Source: JBHJHK01 sp050330975 (GTDB taxonomy: Bacteria > Pseudomonadota > Gammaproteobacteria > Competibacterales > Competibacteraceae). Taken from it: a stretch of DNA of 18,998 nucleotides. Positions within the stretch are counted from its first letter, which is position 1. The number at the start of each line of letters is the position of its first letter. Under the pieces are notes generated by a model. The model was not told the origin of the DNA and ran no database searches. It was given only the letters and a program-made list of their open reading frames with translations. Below are positions 1 to 5,746 of this stretch, in pieces. The stretch covers positions 1 through 18,998 of the forward strand of contig JBHJHK010000497.1 of the NCBI GenBank assembly GCA_050330975.1, in the 5' to 3' direction. Position numbers and translations under genes: made by a program.

Positions 1-957
1 GACCCCCCCACCCTGCTCTCCAACCCAGAGGCCCTGGCCGGGGGGGAACAGCTGGCCACCTTCTACCGGGTGCCGGGCTACGGCACCTGGGATCCCTCGG
101 CGGTGCTCTTGGGCTCCTTTGCCCTGTTCTTCGCCATGATCTTGGCCGATGCCGGCTATGCTCTGGTGCTGTTGGGGGGACTGCTCTACGCCTGGCAACC
201 CCTGGGGCACCACGAGGTGGGGCGACGCCTGCGCACCTTGGGACTGGGGGTGTTGCTGGTGGCCACGGGCTATGGCGTCCTCGCGGGGAGTTATTTTGGC
301 CTGACGCCCCCAACAGATTCGTTCCTGGCCAGCTTGCACCTCTTGGATCTCGACGACTTTGACGCCATGATGGTCCTCGCCGTGGCGGTGGGGGCCCTCC
401 ACGTGGTGTTGGGCCACGTCATCAGCGCCTGGCACGCCGGTCCCTTCCCCGCCTGGGTGCCCCCGGTGGGTTGGATCGTCGTCATGGCCGGGGCCACCGC
501 CCTGGCCCTGGGGGATGAGGTCCTGGGCTGGGTGGGGGCCACGGCCATGGGGGTGGGCCTGTTGGCGGTGGTGGCCTTCGCCAGCCGGCGGCCGGTGACC
601 TCCCCCAAGGCCTTGGCGTTGCGGGTCGGCGAGGGCCTGTTGGCCCTGGCTCAGGTCACCCAGCTATTTGGCGACGTACTGAGCTATCTGCGCCTGTTCG
701 CCCTGGGGTTGGCCAGCGCCTCCCTGGCGGTGACCTTCAACACCCTGGCGGATCAAGTGCGCACCGAGGTACCGGGGCTGGGGCTGTTGCTGGCCCTGTT
801 GGTCCTAGGGCTGGGCCACGCCATCAACCTCGCCTTGGGGTTGATGAGCGGTTTGGTCCACGGCCTCAGGTTGAACTACATCGAGTTCTTCAATTGGAGC
901 CTGCTCCGGGAGGGTCACCCCTTCCGGGCCTTCGCCCGCAAGGAGCGTCGTCCGTGA
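1..957 (+). CDS. atpI: V/A-type ATPase subunit I, C-terminal part (5' truncated by window)
   Basis: The frame is open from base 1, so the gene begins upstream; only the membrane half is present (about 318 residues). Subunit I (eukaryotic subunit a) is the membrane stator that forms the ion half-channels against the K ring. Visible family motifs are YGTWDPSAVLLGSFALFFAMILADAGY at the first membrane segment (read here as YGTWDPS and ADAGY), then GDVLSYLRLFALGLAS, which carries the essential channel arginine, and near the end GHAINLALG followed by LVHGLRLNYIEFF. Several long hydrophobic segments are seen. The cytosolic N-terminal domain is outside the window. The TGA stop (955-957) overlaps the GTG start of the K gene, which implies translational coupling. 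Family assignment is firm. Confidence 0.93.
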   Translation, partial: DPPTLLSNPEALAGGEQLATFYRVPGYGTWDPSAVLLGSFALFFAMILADAGYALVLLGGLLYAWQPLGHHEVGRRLRTLGLGVLLVATGYGVLAGSYFGLTPPTDSFLASLHLLDLDDFDAMMVLAVAVGALHVVLGHVISAWHAGPFPAWVPPVGWIVVMAGATALALGDEVLGWVGATAMGVGLLAVVAFASRRPVTSPKALALRVGEGLLALAQVTQLFGDVLSYLRLFALGLASASLAVTFNTLADQVRTEVPGLGLLLALLVLGLGHAINLALGLMSGLVHGLRLNYIEFFNWSLLREGHPFRAFARKERRP

Positions 958-1427
958 ACGATATCATGCTGATCTTGGGCTGGTTTGGGGTGTATGGGCC
1001 CGTGGCGTTGGGGGCGGTGGGCAGCGTCATCGGCTGTGCCACCGCCGGTCAAGCGGCCATCGGCGCCATGATCGATACCGAGGTGGGCCACGGCCGGTTC
1101 GTGGGCATCGCCGCCATGCCCTCCTCCCAGGTGATCTATGGCATCGTCATCATGTTCACCCTCGACCAGGGGCCCTTCGACGCCCCCACCGCCGCGGGCT
1201 TGTTCGCCATCGGCGGCGCGGCGGGGGTGGCGCTGTTGATCTCGGCCATCTACCAGGGCCAGTGTTGTGCCGGGGCCATCCACGCCGCCAAGCTCAAGCC
1301 GGAGATCTTCGGCTTGGCCTTGGCCCCGGCGGCCATCGTCGAGGGCTTTGCCGTGTTTGCCTTTATCTTCGCCCTGGTGGTGAGCGCCAGCCTCCCCGGT
1401 CCCACCGTCGTGCCGGTGACGCCATGA
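954..1427 (+). CDS. atpK: V/A-type ATPase subunit K (c-ring proteolipid)
   Basis: This 157-residue hydrophobic protein has two helical hairpins (four membrane helices) and forms the rotating ion-carrying ring. The GTG start at 954 is chosen because AGGAG lies at 941-945, 8 bases upstream, and because it overlaps the subunit I stop as GTGA; an in-frame ATG at 966 is an alternative. The single carboxylate is E130 in IVEGFAVFAF of the last helix. Compared with the Enterococcus hirae Na+ ring, the ligand positions are kept: S58 and Q59 (MPSSQ), Y62, Q101 (YQGQ) and E130. I infer that Na+ rather than H+ may be transported. The TGA stop overlaps the E start (ATGA). Confidence 0.95.
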   Translation: MNDIMLILGWFGVYGPVALGAVGSVIGCATAGQAAIGAMIDTEVGHGRFVGIAAMPSSQVIYGIVIMFTLDQGPFDAPTAAGLFAIGGAAGVALLISAIYQGQCCAGAIHAAKLKPEIFGLALAPAAIVEGFAVFAFIFALVVSASLPGPTVVPVTP

Positions 1428-2155
1428 GCAGCGCCGAGTCGGGCGAGGCGAAGCCCCAGGGCCCGGACGCCCCGTCCCACCGCCATCCGGGGCTGGTGTC
1501 ATCGGGGGTCGAAGCCCTCATCGAACGGTTGCGGGAAGAGGGGGTAGAGGAAGGCCGTCAGCGGGCCGCCGCCATCGTCGCCGACGCCGAGACCCGGGCC
1601 CAGTGGATCGTCGCCCAGGCCAAGGCCGAGGCCGTGGCCCTGGAGCAGCAAGCCAAGGCCACCGCCCAGCGCACCCAGCAAGCCACCCGGGAGGCCTTGG
1701 CCACCGCCACCCGGGACGCCATCTTGGCCCTCAAGGGAGAACTCAACGCCCGTTTTGCCCTGGAGGTCCAGCGGCTGGTGAGCCAAGAGCTGGGCAAGAC
1801 GGCGCTGCTGCGACAGATGATCCTGGAGTTGGTGGGGCGAGTGCAGAAGGCGGTGGACGCGGCTTCGACCCTGGAGGTATTGCTGCCCCGCGACGCCGAG
1901 GGCTTCGAGGAATTGAGTCGCGACCCCGACGCCCTGGACCGCAGCCCCCTCACCGACGCGGTGCGCACCATCGCCCAAGACATGCTGCGGGATGGCGTCA
2001 CCCTGGGGGCCGACCCCGAGGGCAAGGGGGGGTTGCGGTTCAACATGCAAGACAGCGGGGTGTTGGTGGACATGGGGGAGCAAACCGTGGGCCGTTTGAT
2101 TTTGGCCCACCTCCAGCCCCGCTTTCGGGCCCTGGTGGAAGGCATTGTCAAATAG
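1424..2155 (+). CDS. atpE: V/A-type ATPase subunit E (peripheral stalk)
   Basis: The protein has 243 residues. ATG at 1424 overlaps the K stop; longer in-frame openings upstream run through the K gene and are not real. Residues about 25-110 are alanine-, glutamate- and glutamine-rich and lack proline, as expected for the long helix or coiled coil of the stalk. The C-terminal globular part ends with a GLRFNMQDSGVLVDMGEQ-like strand pair and then a helix with HLQPRFRALVEGIVK, which resembles E subunits of the chlamydial/bacteroidal type (GLRV..DGKDV..DLTDEA...LLEHLLPRFRALLEG). It ties the catalytic head to subunit I. Position after K and before the DUF2764-like gene supports the call. Confidence 0.85.
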   Translation: MSSAESGEAKPQGPDAPSHRHPGLVSSGVEALIERLREEGVEEGRQRAAAIVADAETRAQWIVAQAKAEAVALEQQAKATAQRTQQATREALATATRDAILALKGELNARFALEVQRLVSQELGKTALLRQMILELVGRVQKAVDAASTLEVLLPRDAEGFEELSRDPDALDRSPLTDAVRTIAQDMLRDGVTLGADPEGKGGLRFNMQDSGVLVDMGEQTVGRLILAHLQPRFRALVEGIVK

Positions 2156-2207
2156 TGTCCCCAAGGGTCGAGGCGCTCGCGCCCACCCCCCCTGAGGACG
2201 CCTCCCC

Positions 2208-2912
2208 ATGGCCGATTGTCGCTACGCCCTGTTGATCACCAGCCTGCCCCCCTTGGGGCTGCCGTTTAAGACCCGGCAACTTCCCCTGTCGCCCCTGCAG
2301 TTGGAACGGCGCCTGGCCTGGCTCACCCCCGGGGACGTCCAACAACTCCAGGGGATGGAGGATGCCCTGGCCTGGCATCGGCTCCCCAACGGCGACGAAG
2401 CAGCCACCATCCAGCACATCGAAGGGGCCCTGGCGGCGGTGACCACGCCCACCCTGCACCAGTTGGTCATCGAACGGCTGAGCCTGCGGCTCGCCGTCAT
2501 GGCCGTGCGGCGCCGCCGGGGGGGCGAGCCGCCCCCCCCGGCGGGGACCTTTCCCCCTTGGGGGAACGTGGCCGACCGCATCCGCCGCCACTGGACGGCC
2601 CCCGACTTGGGGCTGGGCCATCGCTACCCCTGGCTGCCCCAAGCTCAGGCCCTGTTGGCCGCCGGCCACAGTCTGGCCCTAGAACGCCTGCTCTTTGAGG
2701 TCGTCTGGGGACAGTTGGACCGGCTCAACGACCACCACCGCTTTGACTTGACCGCCGTGGGCGTCTACCTGCTGCGCTGGCAGCTGGTGGACCGCTGGCT
2801 CCGCTACCAAGGGGACGCCGCCGGGCGGCGGTTTGACGTCCTGGTCCAAACTGCCATGACCGACTTCCAGCGGCGCCGACCAGGCCAACAGAGGACCGAC
2901 GCCACACCATGA
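2208..2912 (+). CDS. DUF2764-like V-ATPase operon protein, probable subunit C counterpart
   Basis: The protein has 234 residues with ATG at 2208 and GAGGA at 2194-2198. It begins YALLITSLPPLGL, matching the YYLL.SLP start of DUF2764 proteins, which in Chlamydia and relatives sit between subunits E and A. Later motifs also fit: a W..L....HRFDLTAVGVYLLRWQLVDRW segment at about residues 165-198, followed by a G..RFD segment. The place in the operon is where other bacteria encode subunit C, the socket that couples the central stalk to the membrane ring, so a divergent C subunit is the likeliest role; that role is inference. The middle (about residues 100-113) is a low-complexity RRRRGGEPPPP linker encoded by a strong GC hairpin. 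The stop overlaps the A start (ATGA). Confidence 0.72.
   Translation: MADCRYALLITSLPPLGLPFKTRQLPLSPLQLERRLAWLTPGDVQQLQGMEDALAWHRLPNGDEAATIQHIEGALAAVTTPTLHQLVIERLSLRLAVMAVRRRRGGEPPPPAGTFPPWGNVADRIRRHWTAPDLGLGHRYPWLPQAQALLAAGHSLALERLLFEVVWGQLDRLNDHHRFDLTAVGVYLLRWQLVDRWLRYQGDAAGRRFDVLVQTAMTDFQRRRPGQQRTDATP
2514..2543 (+). other. GC hairpin inside the DUF2764-like gene
   Basis: Bases 2513-2526 pair with 2530-2544 through a 3-base loop (AGC), leaving one C bulged: 14 pairs, nearly all G-C, including G7 against C8. It encodes the low-complexity linker. It may be a stable mRNA structure between the E and A genes; function is not shown. Confidence 0.6.
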
Positions 2913-4750
2913 GCCAAACCACACCCCAAGCCCAGGTGGTGGCCGTCCAAGAGGATTTGGTCACCCTGGCCCTCGCCGACCCAGGCCGGGGTACGTTGAT
3001 GAAAAACGAAGTGGTCTATATCTGCCCCGATCCCGACACCCGGCTGGAGGCCGAGGTGCTGCGGGTGCGAGGGGATCGGGCCGACGCCCAGGTATTTGAA
3101 TCCACCAAAGGGGTGGGGATTGGCGACCCAGTGCTCCAGAGTGGCGAACTGTTGTCCGTCGCCCTGGGGCCGGGGTTGCTGGGCCAAGTGTTCGACGGTT
3201 TGCAAAATCCCCTCACCGCCCTGGCGGTACACCACGGCACGTTCTTGCCCCGGGGAGTGGACATGGCGTCGTTGGATCGCCAGCGCAAATGGTCGTTTGT
3301 GCCCGTGGTCCAGGTGGGCGCCAAGCTCAGGGCCGGGGACGTGGTGGGCACGGTGCAGGAGGGCCCCTTTAGCCACAAGGTCATGGTGCCCTTTGGCCAC
3401 CGGGGCACAGCCGAGATCACCTGGATCCAGCAGGCGGCGGTGACCGTCGACACCCCCGTCGCCCGCTGGCGAGACGCCAAAGGCGAACACTCCATGACCC
3501 TGGTCCAGCGCTGGCCGGTGCGGCGCCCCCTGGCGGAGCACCTGCTGCGGGAGCGCTTTAGCGAACGCCGCTATCCCACGGCGCCGCTGATCACCACCCA
3601 GCGGATCATCGACACCTTTTTTCCCATCGCCCAAGGGGGTACAGCCTGCATCCCAGGTCCCTTTGGCGCCGGCAAGACCGTGCTGCAAAACCTCATAGCC
3701 CGCTTTGCCGCCGTGGACATCGTGGTCATCGTCGCCTGTGGGGAACGGGCCGGCGAAGTGGTGGAAACCATCACCGAGTTTCCCAAGCTCAAGGACCCCA
3801 AGGGCACCGGTTCCCTCATGGATCGCACGGTGTTGATCTGCAACACTTCCAGTATGCCCGTGGCCGCCCGGGAGGCTTCCCTGTACACCGGCATCACCCT
3901 GGGGGAGTACTATCGACAAATGGGCCTCCAGGTGTTGTTGATCGCCGACTCCACTTCCCGCTGGGCCCAGGCCATGCGGGAGACCTCGGGAAGATTGGAG
4001 GAAATCCCCGGGGAAGAGGCCTTCCCTGCCTACCTGGACTCGGCCATCCGCAGCGTCTACGAACGGGCCGGGGTGGTGGCCTGCAACGACGGCGCCCGGG
4101 GCAGCCTGACCTTGATTGGCACCGTATCCCCGGCGGGGGGCAACTTCGAAGAACCCGTGACCCAGTCCACCCTGGGGACGGTCAAGACCTTCTTGGGCCT
4201 GTCGGCGGAGCGAGCCTACAAGCGCTACTACCCGGCGGTGGATCCCCTGACGTCTTGGTCCCGCTATTTCGATCAATTGGAGGACTGGTACCGGGAGCAC
4301 TGTGGCCCCACCTGGGTCGCCCAGGTCCAAACCCTGCTGGCGTTGCTCCACCAAGGGGAAGAGATCCAGCAGATGATGCAGGTCACCGGCGAAGAGGGCA
4401 TCACCCTCGCCGACTTTGTCCGCCAGCAAAAGGCGCTGCTCTTGGACCTGGCCTACCTACAGCAAGACGCCTTTGACCCCGTGGACGCCTCGGCCAATCT
4501 CGAGCGCCAGCGTCAGGTCTTGGATTTGATTCTCCACGTGGTCAACAAGCCCTTTGCCTTTGCCGACAAAGACAGCGCCCGGCGATTTTTCACCCAACTC
4601 ACCGGGGCGTTTAAAAACTTCCACTACACAGTCGTCGATTCCCCCGACCACCGCCAGGGTTTAGAACAGATCCGGCAATTGATCGACAATGCGCCGGCGC
4701 AAGGGGAATCCCTGGAGACCCCAGAGGGTGGCTCAACCCCCAATACGTGA
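2909..4750 (+). CDS. atpA: V/A-type ATPase catalytic subunit A
   Basis: The protein has 613 residues and carries the ATP-hydrolysing or ATP-synthesising site. ATG at 2909 overlaps the preceding stop. Order of parts: N-terminal beta barrel (VVAVQEDLVTLAL, then GIGDPV near 70), the A-type-specific bulge region (FVPVVQVG...KVMVPFG), and the nucleotide-binding domain with Walker A GPFGAGKT at 250-257, CGERAGE at 277-283, Walker B VLLIADSTSRW with D347, and PAGGNFEEPVT. The helical C-terminal domain follows. Subunit B, which normally comes next, is absent: after a 201-base gap comes an unrelated DUF1989 gene. The last codons lie inside a hairpin repeat (4713-4776), which may affect transcript ending. 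The call is secure. Confidence 0.97.
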   Translation: MSQTTPQAQVVAVQEDLVTLALADPGRGTLMKNEVVYICPDPDTRLEAEVLRVRGDRADAQVFESTKGVGIGDPVLQSGELLSVALGPGLLGQVFDGLQNPLTALAVHHGTFLPRGVDMASLDRQRKWSFVPVVQVGAKLRAGDVVGTVQEGPFSHKVMVPFGHRGTAEITWIQQAAVTVDTPVARWRDAKGEHSMTLVQRWPVRRPLAEHLLRERFSERRYPTAPLITTQRIIDTFFPIAQGGTACIPGPFGAGKTVLQNLIARFAAVDIVVIVACGERAGEVVETITEFPKLKDPKGTGSLMDRTVLICNTSSMPVAAREASLYTGITLGEYYRQMGLQVLLIADSTSRWAQAMRETSGRLEEIPGEEAFPAYLDSAIRSVYERAGVVACNDGARGSLTLIGTVSPAGGNFEEPVTQSTLGTVKTFLGLSAERAYKRYYPAVDPLTSWSRYFDQLEDWYREHCGPTWVAQVQTLLALLHQGEEIQQMMQVTGEEGITLADFVRQQKALLLDLAYLQQDAFDPVDASANLERQRQVLDLILHVVNKPFAFADKDSARRFFTQLTGAFKNFHYTVVDSPDHRQGLEQIRQLIDNAPAQGESLETPEGGSTPNT

Positions 4751-4776
4751 AGCAACGGGGGGTTGATGGCCATCGG
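4713..4776 (+). repeat. Structured repeat, copy 1 (hairpin plus degenerate FNR-like box)
   Basis: This stretch aligns without gaps to 5582-5645; from 4715 to 4767 I count 39 of 53 identical bases, including GAGACCCCAG, AATACGTGAA and GGTTGAT. A perfect 9-base inverted repeat (4733-4741 TCAACCCCC with 4758-4766 GGGGGTTGA) encloses the atpA stop codon in its loop. TTGAT-GGCC-ATCGG (4763-4776) matches 8 of 10 FNR-box positions, in the same register as the perfect box of copy 2. It may be a transcript end, a processing structure, or part of the leader for the DUF1989 gene. Confidence 0.75.
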
Positions 4777-4788
4777 CGACGATGGCCA
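4767..4788 (+). other. 9-bp hairpin with GCGA tetraloop after atpA
   Basis: TGGCCATCG (4767-4775) pairs perfectly with CGATGGCCA (4780-4788) around GCGA, a GNRA tetraloop. It directly abuts the hairpin of repeat copy 1. There is no T-run behind it, so it is not a standard intrinsic terminator; it could stabilise the 3' end of the ATPase mRNA. Confidence 0.6.
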
Positions 4789-4951
4789 CCTCCAACACCC
4801 CAGGCGAAATAATCGGCCCGGCCCATCGTCCTGGATCATCGTTCCCAGGGCGTTTGTGATCAAGCGTCCAGCGGTGGGGGAGGGCCGGGAATGCCCGTGG
4901 CCGGGGGCGTCCGCAACGTTTTCCAACGCCAAACAAAGACAAGGGATAGCC

Positions 4952-5551
4952 ATGGCCATCGAGACCATTCCCGCCAGACAGGGCAAAGCTGCCTTTGCCA
5001 AGGCCGGTCAACACATCAAAATCATCAACACCCACGGCGAGCAGGTGGTGGACACCTGGGCCTTTGTCCGCCACGACTTGGCGGAGTACATGTCCATGGA
5101 ACACACCCGGGCCACCCTCAAGAAGCTGAGGCCCGCCGTTGGGGATACCCTGTACACCTGGCGGCGACGCCCTATCCTCAGGGTCATCGAGGACACCTCC
5201 CCCGGTGTCCACGACACCTTGATGGCCGCCTGTGACAACTACCGCTACGGCCTGTTGGGGTGCACCGAATACCACGACAACTGCACCGACAACCTCGCCG
5301 CCGCCCTGGGGGCCTTGGGGTTGGGAGATCCCCGCACCACCCCCTCCCCCCTCAACGTGTTTATGCACATTCCCTGGACCGCCGATGGCCAGTTGTCCTT
5401 CGATCCGCCGGTGACCAAGCCCGGCGACGCCATTACCTTCCGGGCCGAACTCGATGTGGTCATCGCCTTCTCGGCCTGCCCCCAAGACATCCTGCCCATC
5501 AACGGCAAGCTCAACAAACCCACCGAAGCCCACTTCGAGATCTTCGACTGA
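4952..5551 (+). CDS. DUF1989 (urea carboxylase-associated) family protein
   Basis: The protein has 199 residues, the usual length for a DUF1989 domain. The frame is open further upstream, but ATG at 4952 is preceded by AAGGGA (4941-4946) and begins the conserved domain; the upstream residues look like noncoding translation. Family motifs seen: AGQHIKIINTHGEQVVDTWAF-type start, MSMEHTR, HDTLMAACDNYRY, a GC...HDNC..NL stretch, PSPLNVFM, KPGDAITFRAELDVV and the conserved end SACPQD..PING. The histidines and cysteines are probable metal ligands. Paired members of this family act as carboxyguanidine deiminase beside urea/guanidine carboxylase genes; here it stands alone with no carboxylase or transporter near it, so the substrate is unknown. 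It is flanked by the two copies of the structured repeat. Confidence 0.85.
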   Translation: MAIETIPARQGKAAFAKAGQHIKIINTHGEQVVDTWAFVRHDLAEYMSMEHTRATLKKLRPAVGDTLYTWRRRPILRVIEDTSPGVHDTLMAACDNYRYGLLGCTEYHDNCTDNLAAALGALGLGDPRTTPSPLNVFMHIPWTADGQLSFDPPVTKPGDAITFRAELDVVIAFSACPQDILPINGKLNKPTEAHFEIFD

Positions 5552-5581
5552 TCGACACAGGGCCAGTGCCAGAGGCTCGCC

Positions 5582-5645
5582 GGGAGACCCCAGGGCTGGG
5601 CTCGGCCACAAATACGTGAAAAAATTTGTGGTTGATAGAAATCAA
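5582..5645 (+). repeat. Structured repeat, copy 2 (hairpin plus perfect FNR box)
   Basis: This is the second copy of the 4713-4776 element. CCACAAAT (5606-5613) pairs with ATTTGTGG (5624-5631); allowing G-U pairs, the stem extends to 5602-5613 with 5624-5635. Relative to copy 1, two stem pairs changed from C-G to A-U (5608:5629 and 5610:5627) and two from A-U to G-U (5604:5633 and 5605:5632). All keep pairing in + strand RNA. The element ends in the FNR box at 5632-5645. Confidence 0.75.
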
Positions 5646-5680
5646 GGCCCCCAGGAACTCGGGCGTCGATAATGACTCCG
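5632..5680 (+). promoter_or_regulatory. FNR box and class II FNR-type promoter for the Hsp20 gene
   Basis: TTGAT-AGAA-ATCAA at 5632-5645 is a perfect 10 of 10 match to the FNR consensus. GATAAT at 5668-5673 matches the -10 hexamer in 5 of 6 positions. If transcription starts at about 5680, 7 bases after the hexamer, the box is centred at -41.5, the exact class II FNR geometry. The start codon of the Hsp20 gene follows at 5747. Sequence and spacing are seen; activation when oxygen is absent is inferred from known FNR promoters. Confidence 0.75.
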
Positions 5681-5746
5681 TCTATCTCCGCCTTGGCTCA
5701 CCGCCGGCGGGGCAATGTTTGGTACCCCACCTCAGGAGCTGCCGGC
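5680..5746 (+). promoter_or_regulatory. Hsp20 leader, candidate RNA thermometer
   Basis: AGGAG (5734-5738) is the Shine-Dalgarno, 8 bases before ATG 5747. GCCGGC (5703-5708) can pair with GCCGGC (5741-5746), and GGGG (5709-5712) with CCCC (5725-5728), leaving the Shine-Dalgarno in an internal loop next to the start codon; CTCC (5686-5689) could also pair with GGAG. Small heat-shock genes often carry such thermometers, but no named class (ROSE, fourU) is recognised here. Confidence 0.3.

Noticed and set aside
2804..4429. Long open frame of 541 codons on the - strand
   Set aside because: It lies entirely opposite subunit A and the end of the DUF2764-like gene. Its translation is Gly/His/Gln-rich without motifs, as expected for an antisense shadow in GC-rich DNA.
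4731..4770. Integron attC-like site around the DUF1989 gene
   Set aside because: One arm resembles RYYYAAC, but the opposite arm does not fit GTTRRRY, the element is too short, and copy 2 lacks the AAC core. No integrase is seen.
4763..4951. Longer N-terminus for the DUF1989 protein
   Set aside because: The extra residues have no family similarity and would be encoded by the hairpin region. ATG 4952 has a Shine-Dalgarno-like sequence and starts the domain.
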